Below are positions 54,271 to 63,404 of a stretch of DNA of 64,000 bases, one piece after another. The notes under the pieces were generated by a model. The model worked only from the letters and a program-made list of their open reading frames with translations, was not told the DNA's origin and made no database searches. This DNA is from Ptiloglossa arizonensis (taxonomy: Eukaryota > Arthropoda > Insecta > Hymenoptera > Colletidae): contig NC_135059.1 of assembly GCF_051014685.1 (NCBI RefSeq), forward strand, positions 8,990,001 to 9,054,000. The letters run 5' to 3'. The position numbers and the translations under genes are program-made. Positions within the stretch are counted from its first letter, which is position 1; each line of letters opens with the position of its first letter.

Positions 54271-54745
54271 TGTTCTATGTTTCTATTTTCTTTCGTCCGG
54301 ACGATAATTACGGTAACGATAAGAAAAATCGATTGGCGATTTTTCGAGTCGCTCGACTCGATAATAATTACACAAATATTTTATATACGTTACTCTTTCT
54401 TTCCGGGTTGGTCTGTGTTTCTATTTCGCGTTGTCTCGACGATAATTATTGTAACGATAAGAAAAATCATAATTACAAATACTTTATATATACATGTAAG
54501 TATTTCTTTCCGGGTCGTTTCGTGTTTCTATTTTTTCTTGGCTCGATGATAATTATAACAATGATAAGAAAGATCGATTCGCGATTTTTCGAGTTGCTCG
54601 ACTCGGTAATAATTACACAAATATTTCATGTATATAACTCTTTCTTTCTGAGTTGTTCCATGTTTCTATTTCTTTTTTTGGCTCAGTAATAATTATAATA
54701 ATGATAAGAAAGATCGATTCGCGATTTTTCGAGTTGAAAATGATT
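54270..54745. repeat. 108-138-bp tandem repeat, four units
   Basis: (G/A)TGTTTCTATTT anchors near 54278, 54410, 54520 and 54658. They are followed by a GA(C/T)GATAATTAT-like stretch, AACGATAAGAAA.ATCGATT(C/G)GCG and ATTTTTCGAGT(T/C)GCTCGACTCG. Confidence 0.85.
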
Positions 54746-54882
54746 CTCAGACACGTTCGTCTTTCGACTCAGGTCGATTCGGTTACAATCAACAATAAAA
54801 GAAAAAGAAAAAATCAATCCACGAACTGAGCTGAGAATTTCAATAGAGAAGTTCAATAGCTGAGAATTTCATCTTTGAGACG

Positions 54883-54952
54883 ATGTTCGAAATCGCGGTA
54901 AAAGTGACGGTTAAAGGTCCGGTTGAAAAGCGAGGCAACATTTATCCGCGCG
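54883..54952 (+). CDS. candidate first coding exon, plus strand
   Basis: An ATG at 54883 opens 23 codons plus one base to a strong donor GCGCG|GTGAGT at 54953. The peptide (MFEIAVKVTVKGPVEKRGNI, then YPR) has alternating hydrophobic and polar residues like a beta-strand. It exits in phase 1, matching the phase-1 entry of the exon at 60076-60156. The sequence upstream (54840-54882) contains an in-frame-independent TGAGAATTTCA direct repeat. Not recognised; too short to assign. Confidence 0.28.
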
Positions 54953-54999
54953 GTGAGTTAACGCATTTTTCCCTCCGTTGTTAAGTAGCGGATAGTAGG

Positions 55000-55245
55000 C
55001 GTAGCCGGAACGTGAGCGGTTTCGCGCGCTCGGTTACGATACTCCGTAATAGCTGTAAATAACGGAAGGTTGCTGGTAGCCATCACGGCCATTGTACTTG
55101 ATCCGTGGAACGTGTTTCGAACGCGTCCTCCAAGGTCCCCATCGCGGCGAGCACCGCGCCGCGACGCTGCTCGTCGGACGTCGGGCCAAGCCCGAACGTA
55201 CTTCCGCTTCTTCAACTTCTTCTTCTCAAGTCGTCACATTGTACC
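55000..55245. other. CpG-rich island
   Basis: Unique CpG-rich DNA. An 85-codon minus ORF (55215-54958) has a plausible residue mix (MAVMATSNLPLFTAITEYRN from its second Met) but covers the candidate donor of the plus-strand exon and has no splice context. Confidence 0.3.
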
Positions 55246-55345
55246 CGCGCGACGAGTCGCGCACTCTGTTGTGCCCGTAAAACAGCCACTTTTCCCGCTG
55301 CTACTCCCGAAGGACCCTCGAGCTTTCATTGTTCGATTTCGGAGT
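55240..55345 (+). repeat. dispersed ~100-bp segment, copy 1
   Basis: CGCGCGACGAGTC, GTAAAACAGCCACTTTTCC, TACTCCC, GGACCCTCGAG and TTGTTCGAT(T/C)TCG occur in this order here and at 59478-59590. Both copies border a T/C-rich tract on the right. Confidence 0.85.
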
Positions 55346-56235
55346 ACTGCTCTCTTTCTCTCTCTCGCCCTCTCTCTGTCTCTCTCTGTCTTTCACACTC
55401 TCTCCCTCTCACTTTCTTTATTTCTCTTTTTTTATTTCACACTTTGTCTCTCTTTCTGTCTTGCACACTCTCTCTCTCTTTCTGTCTTGCACTCTCTCTC
55501 TCTCTCTTTCTTTATTTCACACTTTGTCTCTCTTCCTCTGTCTTGCACACTCTCTCTCTCTTTCTTTATTTCTCTTTTTTTATTTCACACTTTGTCTCTC
55601 TTTCTCTGTCTTGCACACTCTCTCTCTCTTTCTTTATTTCTCTTTTACTTATTTCACACTTTGTCTCTCTCTCTGTCTTGCACACTCTCTCTCTCTTTCT
55701 TTATTTCTCTTTTTTGATTTCACTCTTTCTCTCTTTCTTTCTTTCTTCTTTTTGATTTTACATTTCCTCTCTCTCTTTCTTTCTACTTTTTGAGTCCACT
55801 CTTCCTCTCTTTCCTTCTTTCTTCTTTTTGATTTTATATTTTCTCTCTCTCTTTCTTTCACCTCTTTGATTTCACACTTTCTCTCTCTCCTTTTCATTCT
55901 ACTGTTTGATTTTACATTTTCTCCCTCTCTTTCTTTCACCTCTTTGATTTCACACTTTCTCTCTCTCTCCCTTTCATTCTACTGTTTGATTTCACACTTT
56001 CTCTCTCTCTCTCTGCCTGTCTTGCTCACTTTCTCTTTTCTTATTTCACATTTTCTCTCTCTCTCTCTCTCTCTGTCTGTCTGTCATGCTCACTTTCTCT
56101 TTTCTTATTTCACATTTTCTCTCTCCCTCTCTCTGTCTGCCTTGCACACTTTCCCTCTCTTTTTTTATTTCACACTTTCTCTCTTCCTTTCTTTCACTCT
56201 TTCTCTGTCTCTTTCTCTCTCTCTCTCTTGCTTTC
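55346..56235. repeat. long CT-rich tract with higher-order units
   Basis: CTCTCTCTTTCTTTATTTCT, TTTATTTCACACTTTGTCTC and TGTCTTGCACACTCTCTC recur in the left half; TTGATTTCACACTTTCTCTC and ATTCTACTGTTTGATTT in the right half. Units are 50-95 bp. The plus (Ser/Leu/Phe) and minus (Arg/Glu/Lys) ORFs here are artefacts. Confidence 0.95.
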
Positions 56236-56363
56236 CTCTCAATCAGATTTTCATTCTTACTATCCGAGGTCAGTACCGAATAGAGAGACTCCATCGCGTG
56301 GATTTTCGCGAGCCGCGACGCGTACAAAGCGAGAACGCCGCCTCTTTCGCCGCAAATTGTCCC

Positions 56364-57317
56364 TTAACCCTTTCACGCCTAGCGCCGGGTATATATCCGA
56401 CGTCCACAAAGTGATTCACAGTGAAGCGGGTCGGGTGTATCCGGCAGCCACAAAAGATGCACAGTAGCTGATGCTGACTATATCCGTTGTCTGGAAATAA
56501 TGCACAGTGGCTAATATTGGCTACATCCGCCATTTACGAAATGATGCACAGTGGTTAACGTTGGCTACATCCGCCATTTACGAAATGATGCACAGTGGTT
56601 AACGTTGGCTACATCCGTTATCTAGAAAATCGTGCACAGTGGCCAAAACACTGGCTGTGTACGACGTCCACGAAGTGACGCACAGCGGTTGATGTCAACA
56701 TCCACGAAATTGTACACTGTGGCTAACATTGACCCTATCCGTCATCTACAAAACGATGCACAGAGGTTACATCAGTGGTACATCTACCGGATGATGTACA
56801 GTGTACAATGATGTTTCGCTGGCTGGGCTCTATCCGCCATTTACGAAATGATACACAGTGACCGATGGTGTCTACAGACAGAACGATGCACACTGCCCAG
56901 TGTTCGGTATATTCGACATTCGTAAAATGATTCACAGTGGTTAACGTTGGCTATATCCGCCATCTATAAAATGATACATAGCGGCCGATACTAGCTACCA
57001 TTCGCCATGTACAAAATGATGCCCAGTGATTAATGATGGCTATATCCGCTATCTACAAAATGATACATAGTGGCTAATACTGGCTATATCCACCATCTAC
57101 AAAATGATGTACAGTGGCTAATGCTGGCCGTATCCGCCATCTGCAAAATGATCCATAGTAGCAGCCAGTGTCTACGTGGATATATCCCGTATCCATGGAA
57201 ACGATACACAATCATTATGAATCTATAACAAAATGTTAATCGTAACTATTTCAAACCGTGGAAGAGCTCCGAAAATACGAAACACACTGCGTATGATCAA
57301 TTCCCTGGAAGGGTTAA
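56364..57317. mobile_element. TTAA-bounded block, piggyBac-like MITE candidate
   Basis: TTAACCCTTTCACGCC at the left and CTGGAAGGGTTAA at the right place TTAA outside inverted CCCTT/AAGGG ends, the layout of piggyBac-superfamily insertions, whose ends often start CCCTTT. The matching arms are only 5-6 bp, so chance cannot be excluded. The interior is a 44-bp minisatellite plus about 120 bp of unique AT-rich DNA. No transposase. Confidence 0.35.
56400..57190. repeat. 44-bp minisatellite, about 17 diverged copies
   Basis: Units like TGGCTA.TATTGGCTACATCC, then GCCATTTACGAAATGATGCACAG. Two central copies (56500-56610) are identical; outer copies are strongly diverged with length changes (42-60 bp). 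Confidence 0.9.
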
Positions 57318-57510
57318 CATCATCCGAACATGCTACCGGATTTAACAGAGCGCAGAGACTCGTATCCGTTCCTTTGGCTACAACTTTACCACTACCGTGA
57401 AACTGAGCCAAGTTCCGGTTCCACGACTCGATCACGTTGTTTTGAAGTTCCTTTTGCGCTCGATCTTCGCAAACGTCTTCAAACACTCAACGAGCTCGTA
57501 GTGTTTCACG
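57318..57510. other. balanced unique sequence
   Basis: Opposed ORFs (107 codons plus, 87 minus) overlap; the plus one extends into the 200-bp duplication. No splice support. Confidence 0.25.
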
Positions 57511-57905
57511 GATTAGCTGACTCCTCGAGGAGTGATAAATTTGAAAGAATCGAGAAGATATTTGAAAAGGAATTTCTAAAATTAAAAATTAAATCTACTT
57601 GTTTGATTAATTTCAAATTTTTGGTATACGTAAATGACGCGATTACACAATGATAAGAAATTTTAAAATAAGAATTTCTCCGTTACGAATTCATAGTGAA
57701 CACCTTATAAGATTAGCTGACTCTTCGAGGAGTAATAAATTTGAAAAAATTTTGGTAAATTTCTTCAAAAATTATATCTACTTGTCTGATTAATTTTAAA
57801 TTTTTTGCATATGTCAATAACGCAATTACATAATGATAAGCAATTTTAAAATGAGAATTTTATTGAAGAAAATCTCTGTTACGAATCCATAGTGAACACC
57901 TTGTA
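57511..57905. repeat. 200-bp tandem duplication
   Basis: GATTAGCTGACTC at 57511 and 57711. Shared blocks: TCGAGGAGT.ATAAATTTGAA, ATCTACTTGT.TGATTAATTT, ATGATAAG.AATTTTAAAAT and CATAGTGAACACCTT. Each copy has private indels. Confidence 0.9.
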
Positions 57906-58735
57906 CGATTTCGTAGTTTCTCAGGTGATTTCGTAGATTCGTGGTATAATTTGGTTAGAAACTACAAGTTGCAATGTAAAATGCATATGTATCGTGTATT
58001 GTATAGTTTTACGAGAAAATATAAAACATTCTTACCAAATAAAGTTCACTATATACATCAAATATGGAGGTACGGTGTACGACCAGCCGTCTCGAGAGGT
58101 TTGACCTCGTTGCACGGAGCAACGATTGAATTCTTTCTGCTTTTTCCGCTAGATTTCCCTTCGTTCGACACCCCCGTGTGTCTTTCCGATATAGACTGTA
58201 AAATCGTTGTAATCGTTAACCGGTTACATTTTTTCTATACCGGAAAACAATCGACCAGAGCTAAAATTAAATTATCGACACACAGTCCGCGATATTTCAC
58301 TTCTTTTCGAACAAACGTACGATTTGTCACAATGTGTTTCGTTGTTTAAACACGTGAATCTCCTCTCGTTGATCTGATTTTCTATCGTACTAAATCTTCG
58401 ATTACTAGATTTCGTGTTATGGTTTGCATCGAGTCGATGGGAAAGTTTTCTCGTATTTTAAACCATTCGGTTTCAAATACAAGTCAGACTCGTTATGTAT
58501 AATGTTATCGAGGATACGAATGTTTGTATAAAAGGTTGAGCGATTATAAGATTAGGTATAGAGTTGGTTAAAGATTTGAGAGGTTAAGTTGAGAAAGAAA
58601 CCTTACTTAAGAAAGGTTTAAGTTGACAGTGTATAGGATATGTGGGGTTGAGAGAGTGACATGACTGTGTAGTTGAGAATTGCGAAAGTATGAAGGTGTG
58701 ATCCATATTTGATTCCACATCATTGAACAACATCA
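57906..58735. other. AT-rich to balanced unique sequence
   Basis: A 132-codon ORF at 57951-58349 (ATG, Phe/Tyr/Arg/Val-rich) has no splice context or motif and I do not call it a gene. Short GAGGTTAAG/AAGGTTTAAG repeats occur near 58590-58620. Confidence 0.3.
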
Positions 58736-58935
58736 GTCAGACTCATGATGTTCACTTTTGATCCACGTCTAATTCCACGAGTCAGATTCGTGATGTTCAC
58801 CTTTGATCTACATTTGATTCCACGAGTCAGACTCGTGATGTTCACCTTTGATCTACATTTGATTCCACGAGTCAGACTCGTGATGTTCACTTTTGATCCA
58901 CATTTGATTCCACGAGTCAGACTCGTCAAAGTACA
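58736..58935. repeat. 45-bp minisatellite with inverted core
   Basis: Four to five units of GATTCCACGAGTCAGACTCG, TGATGTTCAC and CTTTGATCTACATTT. The core ACGAGTCAGACTCGT is an imperfect palindrome (7-bp arms around one base). The period is divisible by three, so both strands carry a 15-residue repeat ORF. Confidence 0.95.
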
Positions 58936-59475
58936 GCTAGAAGTTAATTGGACATCCATCGTATCTCATCCTAACCTAAGTCTTCGCAGGACCATTCTTC
59001 AACCACTAACGATAATACTACACCCACATAATATCGACTTCCGAGTGCAAGGAATGCCAAAGATCTCCAAGACTGATTCAAGTGTACGACTTTGCGTCCC
59101 GAAATTGTCAGATTTCAAATCTCTCGTAATTCTTCGTCAGAAATGGTCGCGATCGAGGGAACACGGTCAGAGTAGCTTGCACACGACTCGTGAAGTGCCT
59201 CTCCCCACCCGAAAACCGGTATTCGTGAAATACTCGTTTCATCGCTCCGCTCCGGTCGTAGCAGGAGTGTAGGAAACCGTTTGATCCCACGGAAACACTT
59301 TGAAACGTCGTAGCCCGCGATCGGCGCGAGTATCGCGTAGTCCCTCCACTTTCTTTCTCCGACCTTTTCACTACCATCTTCGCGACGGTGGCTCGCGATG
59401 AAACGAGAACTCGAGCTCGAGACACCGAACAAGAAACAGAGAGAGAGAGAGAGAGAGAGAAAAGAGCTCGTGCTC
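58936..59475. other. unique sequence grading into a GC-rich island
   Basis: The plus ORF extending from the 45-bp repeat to 59272 and the opposed minus ORFs of 105 and 134 codons overlap. A (GA)n run lies at 59440-59460. No exon with both splice sites. Confidence 0.3.
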
Positions 59476-59477
59476 GC

Positions 59478-59590
59478 GCGACGAGTCCCGATGTTTCGTT
59501 GTGTTCGTAAAACAGCCACTTTTCCAGCCGATACTCCCCCGTAGGAGGACCCTCGAGGTTTCTTTGTTCGATCTCGAAATACCGTTTACT
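59478..59590 (+). repeat. dispersed ~100-bp segment, copy 2
   Basis: Second copy of the segment at 55240-55345, same orientation and block order, with small differences (CCAGCCGATACTCCC for CCCGCTGCTACTCCC). Confidence 0.85.
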
Positions 59591-60075
59591 ACCTTGTCCC
59601 TTTTTTCTTTCTTTTTTTTTCCCCTTTCTTTTCTCCCTTTCTCACAGCCACCGCCGCTACTCTTTCAGTCTCCAGACACGCTGCCGCCTCCTCCTCCTCT
59701 TCATCCGCTTCCTCCTCCGCCTCCGCGACTGTCTTCTCGCGAACGAAGACGAGAGTCCGAGAGACGGTTCTCTTCGATCGAGTATCGATTACGGTTGATT
59801 TGAAACACGGGTAATGAGAACTGGAACCGCATTACTTTCGACCGTGTACCGTCCCACACCCTCCACCGTGTCGCTATCGGGACGAAACCCCGGTGGAAAA
59901 AGAACGAACCGTTAATAGTCGCGGGGGAGAAAAAGGGTAACGTCGCGACCGAACTAACCGCAAAGAGCTTTCCGATACGCTGTAGAAAACATCGCTGTGA
60001 GAGAGGTAGAGAGGATGGCTGGATGACGATGGTGATGGTGGTGGTGGTGTAGGTGGTGGTGGTTGCTCTGTGCAG
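59591..60075. other. GC-rich island with T/C and GGT simple repeats
   Basis: T/C run 59600-59640, CCTCCTCCTC near 59690 and GATGGTGATGGTGGTGGTGG at 60028-60062. Minus ORFs of 160 and 103 codons use the triplet repeats and are not accepted. Confidence 0.4.
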
Positions 60076-60156
60076 GGACGAGCACCGGGAAACAATTTGT
60101 TGGTCGCGAATCGCTCGTGGACTCCGGACCGGTGTTCGGTAAATCGATCTGTCGAG
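60076..60156 (+). CDS. candidate internal exon, plus strand
   Basis: Acceptor GTTGCTCTGTGCAG ends at 60075 and donor TCGAG|GTGAGTATTG starts at 60157; both are strong. The 81-bp segment is open in phase 1 in and phase 1 out (TSTGKQFVGRESLVDSGPVF, then GKSICR), and also in phase 0. It could join 54883-54952, whose donor is phase 1, across a ~5.1-kb intron that holds the CT tract and the 44-bp minisatellite. No domain recognised. An untranslated exon is possible. Confidence 0.38.
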
Positions 60157-60330
60157 GTGAGTATTGCTTTCCGCGACGAGCACATGCCTCCACTATTTTA
60201 GCGGTAGCAATTAACTCGATCGCGCAAATACCACGAAGGAGGACTTTGGTGTTTTATTGTACAAATGTACGAAAGATACTTAGAGATTAAAGAAGGTTCG
60301 GTGTTCGAGGAAGGCTGTTGTAACGGTGTA
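60157..60330. other. unique sequence, probable intron start
   Basis: Follows the donor at 60157. No features. Confidence 0.3.
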
Positions 60331-60870
60331 ATTGAGGAAAAGGGGGCTCCGGGTCCGAGGAGACCCACGCGTAGGGTCTCGAGGTTTAAGGTATCGGTGT
60401 AGCTCTGTTTGTCGATTTTTACCGACGCGATGGATAGACTCTGGTCGAGAAACAATACCGAAAGAAAGTTGTACAGGTGGTATAATTGAGTAAGTGTTCT
60501 GTGGGTCTAAGAAGACCCACGCGTGATTTCTTGAGGGTTAAAATATCGGTGTGTCTCTATTCGTCGACTTTTCTCCTGCACGTTGGACAAACTCTACTCG
60601 AGATCAATATCGAACAAAAATTATACAGAAAGTATAATAAAGTAAGCGTTTCTCTGGGTCCAAGAAGACCCACGCGTGATTTCTCGAGGGTTAAAGCGTC
60701 GGTGTGCCCTCATTCGTCGACTTTTCTCCCGCACGTTGGACGAACTCTGCTCGAGAAACAATCTCGCAAGAAAGTCGTAGAAATTACTCGTGTTAATTAA
60801 CTTGGAATATAATTGAGTAGAAGTTCCTCCGGGTCAAAGAAGACCCACGCGTGGTACCTCGAAGATTGAA
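60331..60870 (+). repeat. GGGTC..GACCC repeat, family B, four units of 152-175 bp
   Basis: GACCCACGCG anchors at 60362, 60514, 60667 and 60842. Each is preceded by GGGTC.(A/G)AG(A/G)A, so GGGTC and GACCC form inverted arms. It is followed by a TTTCTCGAGGGTTAA-like stretch and by TCGTCGACTTTTCTCC..CGTTGGA. A solo unit lies at 17104-17150. Confidence 0.93.
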
Positions 60871-61567
60871 GCGTCGTTTTACCACCGTTCGTCGTTTTCT
60901 CTCCTCCGCCGTGAACAGATTTCGATCGAGTGACAATATCGAGGGTCAAGGGTGGACCGTGAGAAAGAAATTCGACGAAACGCGCATTCAAGCGGGGTTT
61001 GGCTAATTCGAGAACGAATTCACGGGTCGACGAGAGAGCCGGGGAACGACGTGGGTTTTTCTCTTTCCCTCTCCTTTTGCCACGGCTTCGCGAAAAGAGA
61101 TCCTCCTCCGATAACCTCCACACCGGGATTGAACGTAGGGACAAGGAAACAATTACCGGAGACCATGTTACCCTAATCCGAAAATCCTGTTAGCCGCGAT
61201 TCTCTCTCTCCTCGCACCACGATTTTTTCTTTACGAAGACAAACTTCGCCCTTGGCTGTCGGGCGAGACCGCGACATCCCCCTTTTTGCGTCCGCTCTCT
61301 ACCTATCCTCTTCTTATTCTTTACCCTCTTCGTGACAATTTGCCGGTGCTGCACATTTTCGACGACACTCGTCCCGTTTAACCGTCGAAATTCGTCTCGG
61401 TACTATTTACGCACTGGCCACGGTGCTTTTTTAAGAACGAGGGCAGACGAGACTCGACGCTGTTTGATTTCGGGACAACGACAGGGACTCTGGTAATCGA
61501 GCACATGGCTCAACGGTTTGGAAGACACGTCCATAGTAATGGCTAATAACTCCTGTGGCTATTGAGA
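60871..61567. other. GC-rich island
   Basis: CpG-rich unique DNA with opposed ORFs (115 codons minus, 74 and 64 plus) and no paired splice sites. Confidence 0.3.
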
Positions 61568-61571
61568 GCGT

Positions 61572-61645
61572 AAGGGTATATTCTTGTCTGGAATTAAAAA
61601 AGAATCTGTTTTTTTTTTCTTTCTTTTTTCATTGCCTTCCTTTAA
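61572..61645. repeat. dispersed repeat, copy 2 of pair
   Basis: Matches 9011-9085: GGTATATTCTTGTCTGGAAT, TAAAAA, a long T/C run, then ATTGCCTTCCTTTAA. Confidence 0.6.
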
Positions 61646-62627
61646 AGAATATACCGTCGAATATACGTCCGCAACAGGATTTGCTCGAATTTGTAATATT
61701 TAAGAAATTACGGTCGTTTAAAGAGCACGACTGACAGTTGGACTGATAAGTAAAACTTTAAAAGCGTTTCTCTCGAAACCTTGTTTCTTGAATTGGTGTG
61801 TAGGATATCTCAAGTTACACTTCATCGTTTAAATTTCAATTTGCAGAATATCTTCAGCAGACGTTATTGTATAAACCAAGGTTTTTAAAAAATGTTTTTT
61901 ATTTTGGAAGTTCTATCGATTTGCGATATTTTTTCACGATATTTGCGAAAGTAGGCGAACAATACCGAGCAAAGTCGATGTAGTTTGTTAAGGTTCGGGA
62001 AGAAAGGTATTTTATAAAAAATTCTAATTAGAAAATTGAAGAAGGAAAGTATTAAGGAACAATTGTTTCGTAACTACGTAAAGTGTATACAACCCATGTG
62101 TATAAATATATATCCTACGTTGTAAAATCATCGTGTCGAAAAGAGTCAATTATTAATAGTTTAATAAAATCAACGCAATTGATATTAACACCATTAACGG
62201 TGAAAATATTTCGATCGGTATCGGATCGCGTATTTATCTTCGAAATTAGATGGGGAAAATGGCAAATCGATTCGCAAATATAATTAATTCCCCGTTTCGA
62301 TAAATGTCGCGGAGTATCGCTGGCAAAGCGCCGTTAATAATCGAGCAATTTAAAAAAAAGTTCGAAACAGGTCAAATTCTCTCTGTTACCGATCGAGTGA
62401 TTCGCGATAAAAAGTTCGAAGCCCTTCGAACGCATCCCGTTACCAATTAACTAATTCGAGGTGAAAATTTTCGAAACGCGCCAAATTGGCCCTGATGCTA
62501 ATTTAAAAAAAAAAAGAAAAAAAGAAAAAGTTCGAAACAAGTCGTATTAACCCTTTGTTAGCGTTGAAGAGACCATTAGCCAGATGACATTAGCGACACG
62601 ATCGGTATCAAAAAGGTTGGCACGGAA
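61646..62627. other. AT-rich unique sequence
   Basis: Short ORFs only. Related phrases AAAAAGTTCGAA(A/G)C near 62357, 62411 and 62527 suggest an old degenerate ~60-110-bp repeat (62330-62560). A CCCTTTG word after TTAA lies at about 62549. Confidence 0.35.
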
Positions 62628-62642
62628 CAGAGGTGTGCAAAA
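62628..62642 (+). mobile_element. solo hAT-like terminus
   Basis: CAGAGGTGTGCAAAA matches the general form of hAT terminal repeats in insects and pairs in sequence with the ends at 38521-38567. No opposite end or transposase in this window. Confidence 0.35.
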
Positions 62643-62950
62643 TTTTATTCCGATAACAGATATCGAACGTACATTTATTCCCGCCTTTTGTTCGCTCGAC
62701 CGTTCAAACTTTTATTCGTTAATTGGGTAACACCTCGTCCGTTGGTCCGACGTTTAATTTTTATTCGCCGAGTAGACGGATAAACAGTTTACCCATCGTT
62801 CGAAATTTCATCCACGTGTTCACTTGTCTCCAATTTTGGAATTTATTTTTTCCGAATTTCTCCTCATTTCTCGCCAAATACGATCGTCAGAAATTTAATA
62901 TCTCGCGGTGTATTAATTGCGATCGTTTGGCGCTGGTGCGCGACCACGCG

Positions 62951-62962
62951 TGCGCATGCGCG
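62951..62962. promoter_or_regulatory. NRF1/Ewg-type site, copy 1
   Basis: TGCGCATGCGCG fits the NRF1 (insect Erect wing) consensus YGCGCAYGCGCR and lies in CpG-rich DNA 18 bp before a donor-like GTGAGTGG at 62980. A promoter with a short first exon would look like this; no expression evidence is available. Confidence 0.4.
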
Positions 62963-63276
62963 TGCTCCGTTAGCATTCGGTGAGTGGAGGGGGTACGGGT
63001 AGAACGCGACGCGTTGTCCGAGCGAAATCCCGCGCTGACGATATCAAACGCAGTTACTTTCGAGGTTAAAGAGGCATGTTTAATTTTTATTCGCTGAGTA
63101 GACGTATAAACAGTTTACCCATCGTTCGAAATTTCATCCACGTGTTCACCTGTCTCCAATTTTGGAATTTATTTTTTCCGAATTTCTCCTCATTTCTCGC
63201 CAAATACGATCGTCAGAAATTTAATATCTCGCGGTGTATTAATTGCGATCGTTTGGCGCTGGTGCGCGACCACGCG

Positions 63277-63288
63277 TGCGCATGCGCG
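63277..63288. promoter_or_regulatory. NRF1/Ewg-type site, copy 2
   Basis: Identical site in the second copy of the 326-bp duplication, with the donor-like site at 63306. Confidence 0.4.
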
Positions 63289-63404
63289 TGCTCCGTTAGC
63301 ATTCGGTGAGTGGAGGGGGTACGGGTAGAACGCGACGCGTTGTCCGAGCGAAATCCCGCGCGGACGATATCAAACGCAGTTACTTTCGAGGTTAAAGAGG
63401 CATG

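Larger units (their letters stand above)
62753..63404. repeat. 326-bp near-identical tandem duplication
   Basis: Copy 1 62753-63078, copy 2 63079-63404; TTTAATTTTTATTCGC(C/T)GAG starts both and TTAAAGAGGCATG ends both. I count about five differences. Each copy carries an AT-rich left half and a CpG-rich right half with an NRF1-type site and a donor-like CG|GTGAGTGG. Both preserve a 75-77-residue open frame up to the donor-like site. Confidence 0.96.

Noticed and set aside
57951..58349. 132-codon ATG ORF
   Set aside because: Phe/Tyr/Arg-rich with no domain, signal peptide or splice context, in AT-rich unique DNA where an ORF this long is not exceptional.
62823..62850. Similarity of CTTGTCTCCAATTTTGGAAT to the 24-bp unit at 53.8 kb
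   Set aside because: Only about 20 bp match and the flanks do not align; likely coincidence of an AT-rich word.
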